A DNA stretch of 64,000 nucleotides, from the NCBI GenBank assembly GCA_018268085.1, contig JAFDXE010000012.1, positions 1 to 64,000 of the forward strand, given 5' to 3'. The stretch comes from Bacteroidota bacterium (GTDB lineage Bacteria > Bacteroidota > Bacteroidia > Chitinophagales > Chitinophagaceae). Positions 7,286 through 16,200 of the stretch are shown here, piece after piece. Every line of letters starts with the position of its first letter. The stretch's first letter is position 1. Position numbers and translations under genes: made by a program. Below the pieces are notes generated by a model. That model saw only the letters and a program-made list of their open reading frames with translations, was not told the origin of the DNA and searched no databases.

Positions 7286-7314
7286 ACCAGCCAGTCTGCA
7301 AAAGACTGGCTGGT
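7286..7314 (+). terminator. Strong hairpin after the His-rich gene, atypical terminator
   Basis: ACCAGCCAGTC / GACTGGCTGGT is a perfect 11-bp stem with loop TGCAAAA, ten bases after the stop codon. No U-tract follows (TAGTTAAAGG), so it may be a weak terminator or an mRNA-stabilising structure rather than a classical intrinsic terminator. Confidence 0.45.
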
Positions 7315-7351
7315 TAGTTAAAGGCCATTCTAAACAATTAAATTTTTCGTT

Positions 7352-9484
7352 ATGGCTAATTATGATTCCAACCATGTAAAAAACATTGCACTGCTCGGAC
7401 ATGCAGGATGCGGCAAAACCACGCTCGCTGAAAGTATGCTGTTCGATGCAGGCGTATCCAAACGCCGCGGCAGTATCGCCACTAAAAATACGGTAAGCGA
7501 TTACCACGAACTGGAAACAGAAAGACAGAGTTCTGTTTTTTCTTCCCTGTTACATTGTTCCTGGAAAGACTATAAAATAAATATTATCGACACGCCGGGT
7601 TATGATGATTTTTCCGGTGAAGTGATCAGCGCTTTGAGGGTTGCTGATACCGGCGTTATCGTATTGAATGCAGCAGCCGGTGTTGAAGTAGGCGCAGACA
7701 TCATCTGGGAATACACCGATAAATTTAAAACACCTACCATCTTTGTTATTAATAAACTCGATTTACCGGAAGCAGATTTTGACCGCACATTGCAGGAAGC
7801 AAAAACACATTTTGGTGGCAATGTAGCCGCCGTTCAATACCCGGTAGAAACAGGTGCAGGGTTTAATTCCATCATTGATGTACTGAATATGGTGATGTAC
7901 AAGTTCCCTGCAGAAGGAGGCAAACCGGAAAAACTACCAATACCGGAAGCAGAAAAAGAAAGAGCGGAAACACTGCATAAAGAACTCATCGAATCCATCG
8001 CATCCAATGATGAAGGGTTGATGGAAAAATATTTTGACAAAGGTGAACTCACGGAGGAAGAAATGAAACAGGGACTGCATGTATCAATGATCAAACACGA
8101 TATCTTTCCCCTGTTCTGTGCATCTGCAGAAAAAAATATGGGCATTGGCCGCATCCTTAGTTTCATCGATTATGTTTGTCCGGCACCAACGGAAATGCCA
8201 CCTCAAAAAACAGTTTCCGGAAAGGAACTACCGTGTACGGCTAGTGGCCCTGCATGCATTTTCATTTTCAAATCCATTATTGAACCACATATTGGTGAAC
8301 TCAGTTTATTTAAAGTATATAGCGGAACTGTAAAAGCAGGATCTGAACTGGTAAATGAAAACACGGGTGTAACGGAAAAACTCAGCCAGTTGTTTTTGAT
8401 GGAGGGGCATAACAGGGTTCCGGTGAATGAACTCGTAGCCGGTGATATCGGCGCAACGATTAAGCTTCGTTCCACCCATGTAAACAATACCCTGCATGAA
8501 AAAGGCAGTAACCTGGAGTTGGAACCGATCCGGTTTCCGCATCCGAATCTTACCATTGCCATAAGTGTGGTAAATAAAGGTGATGAAGAAAAACTGGCGC
8601 AGGTATTACATACGTTGCAGGAAGAAGATGCCACCATTCATTTTGAAGTTTCACCGGAGATCAAACAAACATTGTTGCATTGCCAGGGAGAACTGCACCT
8701 GAAAGTTCAGCAATGGAAAATTGAACACATACACAAACTGGATGTGAAATTTGAAAAGGCAAAAATCCCTTACCGGGAAACGATCAGCAGGAAATCGGAA
8801 AGTAATTACCGGCATAAAAAACAAAGTGGAGGTGCCGGGCAATTTGCAGAAGTATATATGCGTATTGAGCCCTGGTTCGACGGCATGCCCAATCCCGAAG
8901 GGTTAAACATGCGGCATAAAGAAGAAATTGATCTTGAATGGGGAGGCAAACTTATTTTCTGCAATTGCATCGTAGGCGGTGTGATAGATACCCGCTTTCT
9001 TCCCTCTATTCTTAAAGGCGTAATGGAAAAAATGCAGTCGGGCCCGTTAACCGGCTGCCGTGCCAGAGACATACGGGTTAGCGTGTACGATGGAAAGATG
9101 CATGATGTAGACAGTAATGATATTTCGTTTAAGATTGCGGGCATGCATGCATTCCGCCAGGCATTTCTGGATGCCGGTCCGCAGTTACTTGAACCCATTT
9201 ATACCGTAGAAGTGCTATGCCCCGATGATATGGTGGGAGGCGTTATGGGCGACCTGCAATCGAGAATGGGTGTGGTAGAAGGCATGGAAGCAGATGGTCA
9301 TTTTCAAAAGATCACTGCAAAAGTTCCACTGGCACAAATGCACCAGTATTCATCATCGTTGCGCAGTTTAACAGGCGGACGGGCACGTTACACGATGAAA
9401 TTTGATACTTATGCACCGGTGTCGTATGATGTGCAATTGAAACTTTCAGAAGCCTATACTAAACATGAAGTGCTGCAGGATTGA
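7352..9484 (+). CDS. Elongation factor G paralogue (EF-G2-like GTPase)
   Basis: A 710-residue protein collinear with EF-G: G domain with P-loop GHAGCGKT (16-23), switch I region ETERQSSVFSS in place of the usual ERGITI block, G3 DTPGYDDF (80-87), G4 NKLD (134-137), then domains II-V including the EF-G IV segment. In canonical EF-G the G3 motif reads DTPGH and the His drives GTP hydrolysis; here it is Tyr84. This marks the EF-G2 paralogue class. A Bacteroides EF-G paralogue has been reported to support translocation without GTP hydrolysis. The switch I Thr is also not conserved. The gene ends in a strong intrinsic terminator and appears monocistronic. The main EF-G is presumably elsewhere. Confidence 0.88.
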   Translation: MANYDSNHVKNIALLGHAGCGKTTLAESMLFDAGVSKRRGSIATKNTVSDYHELETERQSSVFSSLLHCSWKDYKINIIDTPGYDDFSGEVISALRVADTGVIVLNAAAGVEVGADIIWEYTDKFKTPTIFVINKLDLPEADFDRTLQEAKTHFGGNVAAVQYPVETGAGFNSIIDVLNMVMYKFPAEGGKPEKLPIPEAEKERAETLHKELIESIASNDEGLMEKYFDKGELTEEEMKQGLHVSMIKHDIFPLFCASAEKNMGIGRILSFIDYVCPAPTEMPPQKTVSGKELPCTASGPACIFIFKSIIEPHIGELSLFKVYSGTVKAGSELVNENTGVTEKLSQLFLMEGHNRVPVNELVAGDIGATIKLRSTHVNNTLHEKGSNLELEPIRFPHPNLTIAISVVNKGDEEKLAQVLHTLQEEDATIHFEVSPEIKQTLLHCQGELHLKVQQWKIEHIHKLDVKFEKAKIPYRETISRKSESNYRHKKQSGGAGQFAEVYMRIEPWFDGMPNPEGLNMRHKEEIDLEWGGKLIFCNCIVGGVIDTRFLPSILKGVMEKMQSGPLTGCRARDIRVSVYDGKMHDVDSNDISFKIAGMHAFRQAFLDAGPQLLEPIYTVEVLCPDDMVGGVMGDLQSRMGVVEGMEADGHFQKITAKVPLAQMHQYSSSLRSLTGGRARYTMKFDTYAPVSYDVQLKLSEAYTKHEVLQD

Positions 9485-9506
9485 TTTGTTAATCCCCGTC
9501 ATATAT

Positions 9507-9537
9507 AAAACGGCTCAGTTGATTGGGCCGTTTTTTT
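9507..9537 (+). terminator. Intrinsic terminator after the EF-G paralogue
   Basis: AAAACGGCTC / GGGCCGTTTT stem (one G-U pair), 8-nt loop, followed by a run of T. It lies 23 nt after the stop. Confidence 0.85.
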
Positions 9538-9680
9538 ATAAAAAAGATGTACAGGATAAACTAAGAAGCCATCGGGTTAACAGCCATTCGCTAAATCAAA
9601 AACCGTTTGCTAATTCATTTTCAGTATTGCTGTAAACTATTTTATCTTTTCAGTGAAGTTGTACACCAAACTGACTTATT

Positions 9681-10379
9681 ATGCAACAACAGGAAAACGA
9701 AATTGAAATAACAAGAGATGAAATAAAAAGAGAATTCCAGCTCGAAAGAATGGTATTGTTCAGTGATGCCGTTTTCGCCATTGTAATTACATTAATGGCA
9801 ATCGAAATTAAATTTCCGGAAGACGTAAAATTAAACCAGCATAACCTGCTGCATGAATTGCAACACCTGGTACCGGTACTACTCGCCTACCTGGTAAGCT
9901 TTGTTTTCATTGGCAGCATCTGGTATCAACACCTGAAAATTTTTAGTTTGCTGAAAGATTATGATAAAGGTTTGGTTGTACACAACCTGATGCTACTGTT
10001 TTTTATCGGGCTGTTTCCTTTCACCGCTTCGCTCATCACTAAAGCAAAAGACAGTATGCTTTCCTTTTTCCTGTACATGGGCATTATACTTGTTTGCATT
10101 TTCATGCAATACTTATTGTACAATTATATTTTAGTAAAAAGACCTTCGATACGATTGAACGCCGACCTGGAAGAACACACAACAGAATTGTACAAAAGAA
10201 AAGTATCGTTGATCGGCTTTTCGGCGGCATTCATATTAATTACGATTACTTATTTTGTAATACCAAATCCCGAATTAAAATCACTCGCTACTTTATGGAT
10301 GGTATTATTCCCGGTTGTTTACCGTTCATTAACCAAAAAGAAAAAAAATAAAGCTGCCCAGGTTACAGCAGAACAATAA
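9681..10379 (+). CDS. TMEM175-family potassium channel (DUF1211)
   Basis: A 232-residue membrane protein with six predicted transmembrane helices. The first carries the family signature FSDAVFAIVITLMAIEI (residues 27-43); the FSD motif and the pore-lining Ile residues of TMEM175 proteins are visible. Bacterial TMEM175 proteins are tetramers of six-helix subunits that conduct K+ without a P-loop selectivity filter. The charged N-terminus (EIEITRDEIKREFQLERM) precedes TM1, and a Lys-rich tail (KKKKNKAAQ) ends the protein. A methyltransferase gene follows after 26 bp in the same direction; a functional link is unknown. Confidence 0.85.
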   Translation: MQQQENEIEITRDEIKREFQLERMVLFSDAVFAIVITLMAIEIKFPEDVKLNQHNLLHELQHLVPVLLAYLVSFVFIGSIWYQHLKIFSLLKDYDKGLVVHNLMLLFFIGLFPFTASLITKAKDSMLSFFLYMGIILVCIFMQYLLYNYILVKRPSIRLNADLEEHTTELYKRKVSLIGFSAAFILITITYFVIPNPELKSLATLWMVLFPVVYRSLTKKKKNKAAQVTAEQ

Positions 10380-10405
10380 ATATCACTCATTAAATTATTA
10401 GTTAC

Positions 10406-11041
10406 ATGGATCATTCTGTACATGCCGCAGGTTTATTTAATAAATGGGCTGATCTCTACCAGGAAAAATACATGGACGTATCATTATATCATGATACACT
10501 CGATATTTTTTGCGCCCTGGTTACTCCGAAAGATGCCGCTGTATTGGAACTCGCCTGTGGCCCCGGCAATATTACAAAGTACATTCTTAACAGGCGCCCC
10601 GACTTCAACATCCTGGCAACAGAACTGGCGCCCAATATGCTTGAACTGGCAAAACAAAATAATCCCGGCATCGAATGTCGTTTATTGGATTGCAGGAATA
10701 TACTTTCGCTCAATAAAAAATTCAATGCCATTATGTGTGGTTTTTGTTTGCCCTATATATCGAAAGAAGAAGCGCTGCAATTAATAGCAGATGCATCAGC
10801 GATGTTATATCCAGGCGGCGTATTATACATCAGCACTATGGAAAATGATTACAGCAAATCGGGTTACAAAACCGGGAGCACCGGCGAACAGTTATATATG
10901 CATTTCCATGAAGCAGGTTATTTAACTGCGGCACTGCAGCAACACAATTTTTTAATTTCAACAGTAAAGCGACAAAACTATCCTGAAAAAGATGGCAGCA
11001 CTACAACAGATTTAATTTTAATTGCAGTTAAGGAAAAATAA
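10406..11041 (+). CDS. Class I SAM-dependent methyltransferase
   Basis: A 211-residue Rossmann-fold methyltransferase. Motif I is VLELACGPGNIT (about residues 45-56), the acidic end of beta 2 is ATELAPNM, then LLDCRNI and the post-motif MLYPGGVLYIST, with substrate side IMCGFCLPYIS. This is a methyltransferase-25/11 type domain; the substrate cannot be told from sequence. It lies 26 bp after the TMEM175-like gene and 9 bp before the DUF2809 gene, so the three are probably one transcript. Confidence 0.8.
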   Translation: MDHSVHAAGLFNKWADLYQEKYMDVSLYHDTLDIFCALVTPKDAAVLELACGPGNITKYILNRRPDFNILATELAPNMLELAKQNNPGIECRLLDCRNILSLNKKFNAIMCGFCLPYISKEEALQLIADASAMLYPGGVLYISTMENDYSKSGYKTGSTGEQLYMHFHEAGYLTAALQQHNFLISTVKRQNYPEKDGSTTTDLILIAVKEK

Positions 11042-11050
11042 ACCTTATCC

Positions 11051-11425
11051 ATGTTTCGATTCCGGTTACGTTACTTCATACTTGCTGCAATACTCTTTAG
11101 TACAGAGATTCTGATTGCAGTATATGCGCATGATCAGTTTATCAGGCCAATATTGGGAGATGTACTGGTAGTAATGCTGATATACTTTTTTATTCGTGCC
11201 TTTTTTAATGTACCCGTTTATACAACTGCGATAGCAGTATTGTTATTTGCTTACTGCGTTGAAGTGTCACAGTATTTTAAATTAATACGGATCCTCGGTT
11301 TACAAAGCAGCAGGATAGCCACCACAGTGTTGGGTACTGCTTTTGCATGGCAGGATATTGTTGCTTACACTGTTGGCATTGCTGTGGTTTTTATGCTTGA
11401 ACAATATTTAACTGCGCATCAATGA
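11051..11425 (+). CDS. DUF2809 family membrane protein
   Basis: A 124-residue, four-helix membrane protein matching the DUF2809 pattern: RPILGDVLVVMLIYFFIRAFF in the first half, EVSQYFKLIRILGL in the middle, and TTVLGTAFAWQDIVAYTVGI near the end. The function of this VanZ-like family is not established. It starts 9 bp after the methyltransferase stop, so co-transcription is likely. Its 3' end overlaps the next, convergent gene by 7 bp. Confidence 0.8.
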   Translation: MFRFRLRYFILAAILFSTEILIAVYAHDQFIRPILGDVLVVMLIYFFIRAFFNVPVYTTAIAVLLFAYCVEVSQYFKLIRILGLQSSRIATTVLGTAFAWQDIVAYTVGIAVVFMLEQYLTAHQ

Positions 11426-11646
11426 CCAATTTCCACAATTTCTTTGGGCCTGTCTGCGAAATATACCAGGTCTCCTTTTTTAAGCGTATCCGTATCAAAT
11501 AAAAATTCTTTTTGCATTCCTTCTAAACGAACAATTGATTTACCCTTTAAATGTCTCGCTGATTCCACCCGGTAAGTTCCGGAATTTAATTTCAACATTT
11601 TGCAGGCCGGCATAACTATCAATGCCGCAATAATAAAAGATTTCAT
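11419..11646 (-). CDS. Small exported hypothetical protein
   Basis: A 75-residue product with a hydrophobic start (MKSFIIAALIVMPAC) resembling a signal peptide, possibly a lipoprotein, although the sequence before Cys (M-P-A-C) is a weak lipobox. The rest (SGTYRVESARHL, IVRLEGMQKEFLFDTDTLKKGDLVYF) looks like a small beta-barrel of the SH3/OB size. Convergent with the DUF2809 gene. No family recognised. Confidence 0.5.
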   Translation of the reverse strand: MKSFIIAALIVMPACKMLKLNSGTYRVESARHLKGKSIVRLEGMQKEFLFDTDTLKKGDLVYFADRPKEIVEIGH

Positions 11647-11755
11647 AGCATTATATTTTAATTGTTGCTATTTGCATAGACAAAACTTTATGCCGTTTTT
11701 TTTATGATTACTTAAAACGGGTGAAATCAGCAGCCATTAAAAAACATTCAAATCA

Positions 11756-11763
11756 TATTTTTG
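11756..11763 (+). promoter_or_regulatory. Bacteroidota -7 element before the ACT-domain gene
   Basis: TATTTTTG matches TAnnTTTG and lies 18 nt before ATG 11782. Because it precedes that ATG, the in-frame TTG at 11761 is unlikely to be the start. Confidence 0.5.
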
Positions 11764-11781
11764 CAGTTCATTAAAAATTTT

Positions 11782-12198
11782 ATGTTCAACAAAGAAGAAA
11801 ACAGCAGGAAATTACAGGAAGTAATAAAGGCGAGTTGGTTTACCGTTGATCCTGGTAAATATATATATACATCTGTTCAAAAAATTACAACGCCGGAAAA
11901 ACACCTCATGATTATTAATGATGGAGCGGAGATCACCATCGTTACAGAGGAAAAAAATCTTTCCCTGCTTGAGCCGTATGAAGCAAACAAAGACACTTGG
12001 AGGCTGTTAAATATCAGGTGCGGTAACCCGTTTTATTGTTCAGGGTTTATCGCTTACATCACCGGCGCACTGGCAGATAAAGGGATTGACATTGTACTCA
12101 CTTCCAGTTTTTCCAACGACCTCGTGATGGTAATGGAAAAAGACCTGGAAGAAAGTATCGGTACACTAATAGAGATTGGTTTCAGGAAGCAGGAATAA
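11782..12198 (+). CDS. ACT-domain protein (ACT_7 / CASTOR-like)
   Basis: A 138-residue protein from ATG 11782. After a variable N-terminal beta region (KYIYTSVQKITTPEKHLMIINDGAEITIVT), the C-terminal half follows the ACT_7 pattern: WRLLNIRCGNPFYCSGFIAYITGALADKGIDIVLTSSF, then NDLVMVMEKDLEESIGTLIEIGF. ACT domains bind amino acids; free-standing ACT_7 proteins usually lack an enzymatic partner, and their ligand is unknown. No amino-acid biosynthesis gene is adjacent. The start is set by the promoter element just upstream. Confidence 0.7.
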   Translation: MFNKEENSRKLQEVIKASWFTVDPGKYIYTSVQKITTPEKHLMIINDGAEITIVTEEKNLSLLEPYEANKDTWRLLNIRCGNPFYCSGFIAYITGALADKGIDIVLTSSFSNDLVMVMEKDLEESIGTLIEIGFRKQE

Positions 12199-12222
12199 TA
12201 AGCGTAGATTCAATTTAAAAAA

Positions 12223-12726
12223 TTATCCGCCGAATGGTTTGGGATTCCTCCACATTCTTATCAATACAATTATTGGAAAAATAAGCCAGGCAGCATTGGC
12301 CAGTAACACACGGGTACGTTCGGGTGTTGCATGTTCCCCACCAACCTCTTCAAACAAAATTATAGTAACGTTAGTGATCATTACGGAAGCCCAAACGACA
12401 CTGATCAAACGGATCCAGTTTTTGCCTTTGATAAATGCGTAAATAGCAAAAGCATAGTAAGGCCCGAAAAACAAAGCATCAATCCAGATCGTTGCACGCC
12501 ACCAGGCCGGACGAGCCATCAGGGGCGGATCAAAATTTCTTCCATACCAGTGAATCAAATCTACCAGGCTGGCAGGCGGCCACACGGGGTACTGAAAATT
12601 ATCTGGATCAGCAATAATGAGCTGTTCTATATCTACTATATAAGTTATGAATGTAAGGTTGATGATGAAGAAAATCACGATGGCAATATCCAACGGGCGC
12701 TTCGACAGCGGTATTGATTGATTCAT
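12223..12726 (-). CDS. EXPERA-domain membrane protein, TMEM97 (sigma-2 receptor)-like
   Basis: A 167-residue protein with four predicted transmembrane helices. It follows TMEM97 closely in layout: PLDIAIVIFFIINLTFITYIVD with Asp near the end of TM1, then VDLIHWYGRNFDPPLMARPAWWRATIWIDALFFGPYYAFAIYAFIKG and an IR pair, and a final four-residue-spaced Pro in LIFPIIVLI. EXPERA proteins bind sterols or related hydrophobic ligands (sterol isomerase EBP, TM6SF2, TMEM97). Bacterial members are uncharacterised. Acidic residues in TM1 (Asp30) and TM2 (Asp in WIDALF) resemble ligand-binding positions. It is flanked by a convergent ACT-domain gene and the giant-gene leader. Confidence 0.78.
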   Translation of the reverse strand: MNQSIPLSKRPLDIAIVIFFIINLTFITYIVDIEQLIIADPDNFQYPVWPPASLVDLIHWYGRNFDPPLMARPAWWRATIWIDALFFGPYYAFAIYAFIKGKNWIRLISVVWASVMITNVTIILFEEVGGEHATPERTRVLLANAAWLIFPIIVLIRMWRNPKPFGG

Positions 12727-13224
12727 AAACAGGTTTAATGGTATTGAAAGATAGGCAATATCACTTATTTATATATACAAGGCTAACGGGCATAAAATTT
12801 TTCTCTTTCTACACCGGATTTCCTGATAAAAAATTCCGGGGTATTATGGGAAATAACAACGTAAGAACCAAAGTATTAAACTTTTATGTTCAAAAATTTA
12901 TCAGGCCTGTCACCCGATAAACTTAAAAATACTTCCCGAAATGTTTTGATTTCCTGCAATAAATATTAATTTTACGCCTGAGTTTACCCTACCCACAATC
13001 CCATATACATGTAAGGCCCCCACTTCCATTGTCTTTTGAACCACTGGCTGCTATACCGTTTTACTGGTAAAAAATGCTAACAACACCCCAAATCCCGTGA
13101 TCGATCTGCGATCCAATTACATCTTACAGGAGAACTTCACCTAATTACAATAACCATCCCGGTTGCTATATAGTCCCCCTATCCTTTGTAATGACCTCAT
13201 TGCTTATTTCTTAATAGTTTTTTT
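12727..13224. other. Long leader region upstream of the giant gene
   Basis: About 500 bp without a convincing gene; a 60-codon plus-strand frame at 12738-12920 looks fortuitous. From 12980 to 13190 the plus strand is unusually C-rich for the surrounding AT-rich DNA (CCCTACCCACAATCCC, GGCCCCC, GTCCCCC). TATCCTTTG at 13180-13188 resembles the -7 element with one extra base and could be the promoter of the gene at 13225. No riboswitch fold was recognised. Confidence 0.4.
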
Positions 13225-16200
13225 ATGAGGAAATTTTACCTGTTTTTAATCGCCAGCCTGATTTGCTTTCAAAATACAGAAGCACAGATCAGTAAATTTT
13301 GTTTCACTGCTACCAGCGGTACCTACACTGCCATTTCCGGAGGAACAGCAGTTAATACCATAGAGCAGGACGATGCCAATGTGATTAACATCCCATTTAA
13401 TTTCAGTTTTAATTACCTGGGAACGAACTTCACACAAGCGTCTGTAAGTTCTAACGGATGGTTATCGTTTTCCAATAACAATCCAGGTGCAGGAACATCC
13501 AGCAGTAACAATATTGCCACAACTTCATTGGTAAATACTTTATTTCCATTGTGGGATGATTTGAGTGGAACAGGTGGCGTTGCCGGGTATCAAACAACAG
13601 GTGCAGCAGGCAACAGGATATTTACAATGGAATGGAGAAACTGGCGCTGGAATTACAATGCATCGGGTGCAGTAATTTCCTTCCAGGTAAAATTATACGA
13701 AGGATCAAATATCATAGAATTTATTTACAGGCAGGAAGGAACGGGAATAAACACCAGCGGATTTGGATATTCAAATGGAGCTTCTATCGGGTTAAACGAC
13801 GGAACGGGTGGAAGTACACACTACCTGTCGCTCAACAATGCTGGTGCAAATCCAACAGTAAGTTCAACAGCAGCTACAAACAATATTACAACCAAACCTG
13901 CCACCGGGCAGATTTATCGTTTTACGCCATCACTAACGCCAACGATTAGTGGCATTAGTCCAAACCCCGTTTGTGCTGCCGGTTCAACAGTTACCATCAC
14001 CGGTACTAATTTCAATGCATGTTTATCTGCAGTTTCTTTTAACGGAACAGCAGCAACAACATATAATTATGTAAATGCTACTACAATTACAGCAACAGTG
14101 CCTGCAGGCGCCACTACCGGTCCGGTTAGTATTACCACTCCCGGCGGAACGGCAACCAGCGCTTCCAATCTTACAATAGGTTCTAACGGAACCATCACAC
14201 TCGGTTCAGGAAATGCAAACCCAACTGTTTGTATTAATTCGCCAATAACAAATATCGTGTACAACATCGGAGGATCAGCTACCGGCGCCAGCTTATCAGG
14301 TTCATTACCTGGTGGTGTTACCGGAAGTTATTCATCAGGAAGTTTCACCATCAGCGGTACGCCTACTGCAAGTGGTACATTCAACTTCACCGTAACAACT
14401 ACAGGCTCTGCCTGTACGAATCCTTCGTTGAGCGGTACCATTACCGTTCAGGCGAATGCCACTATCAATCTAACTTCTGCCGCAGGAACTATCAATCAGA
14501 CAGGCTGTATAAATACGCCAGTTACCAACATCACTTACTTAGTTGGAGGAACGGGTACAGGTGCTAATGTTACAGGTCTGCCCTCAGGTGTTACCGGATC
14601 TTATAATGCCGGTACAAAAGTTTTTACGATCAGCGGCACTCCCGGCGCTGCAGGTACATTTAATTATACCGTAACAACTACCGGCCCGTGCGGAAATACT
14701 TCTGCTAACGGTATAATAACGGTTACGGATGATGGCAGTATTGTTTTATCTTCTGCTCCGGGCAGCAATACACAATCCGTATGTTTGAACAACGCCATTA
14801 CAGACATTACCTATACTATCGGCGGAACAGCAACAGGCGCATCAGTGATCGCAGGTTCGCTTCCAGCAGGAATAACCGGAACATACAATGCAGGCGTGTT
14901 CACTATCAGCGGAACAGCCACTGCAAGTGGTGTATATAATTTTACAGTGGGTACATCAGGATCAACCTGTGCCAACCCATCATTAACGGGAACAATTACC
15001 GTTAATGAAGACGCTGTTATTACCTTAAGCTCTGCTACAGGAACAGATGCACAATCTTTGTGTGCACTCACTGCTATCACAGATATTACTTATGCAATTA
15101 GTGGATTTGGTGTTTCCGGTGCAACAGTAACCGGTTTGCCTGCAGGTGTAAACGGAAACTATGCTGCAGGTGTATTTACCATCAGCGGTGCACCAACTGC
15201 AACCGGTGTTTTCAATTACACAGTTACCACAACCGGCTTATGTGCAAATAACGCATTAAGTGGCACGATCACTTCCGCTGCAAATGGAACGGTTACGCTT
15301 AGTTCCGCAGCAGGTACTGATGCCCAAACTGTTTGTATCAATAACCCGATCACCGACATCAGCTTTACAATCGACCCAAGTGCAAATGATGCCAGCATTA
15401 CTTCGGGTACACTACCGGCAGGTGTTACTGGTGTTTATAATGCCGGTGTATTTACAATCAGCGGTACACCAACTGCAACCGGCACCTACACATTTACCGT
15501 TACAGCATCAGGATCTCCCTGTTCAAATTTTTCTGCAAATGCAGTAATTAATGTACATGAAGATGCAACCATAAATTTATCATCTGCTATCGGAACAGAT
15601 GCACAAACAGTATGTATTAATAATGCCATCTCAGATATAACTTATGCTGTTGGAGGTTTCGGTACTTCAGGTGCGACAGTATCAGGTTTACCATCCGGAC
15701 TAGCAGGAACGTATAACAGCGGAGTATTAACCATCAGTGGCACCCCTACTGTTCCGGGAATATTTAACTACACAGTTACTACCACAGGAGATTGTGCGGC
15801 AGCATCATTAAACGGAACCATTACCGTACAGGCAAACTCAACCATCACCCTTTCTTCAGGTGCAGGTTCAGATAACCAGGTAAAATGTATCAATACCGCA
15901 ATTACCAACATCACTTATACAATTGGAGGTGATGCAACAGGAGCCGGAATAACAGCCGGCACATTGCCTGCGGGTGTTACAGGTTCGTTTGCAGCCGGCG
16001 TATTTACCATCAGTGGTACTCCAACCATTCCGGGAACCTTTACCTATACAGTAACTACAACCGGCCCATGCGTTAACGTTAGTATAAACGGAAGTATTGT
16101 AGTGAATGATAATGCTACCATTGCACTTACATCTGCTGCCGGTACTGATGCACAGACAAAATGTATCAATACCCCGGTTACTGCGATTACTTACCTGGTT

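Noticed and set aside
12331..12717. 128-codon plus-strand frame
   Set aside because: Antisense to the TMEM97-like gene, whose sequence matches a known family closely.
12738..12920. 60-codon plus-strand frame upstream of the giant gene
   Set aside because: No start signal and no family; its composition resembles translated intergenic DNA.
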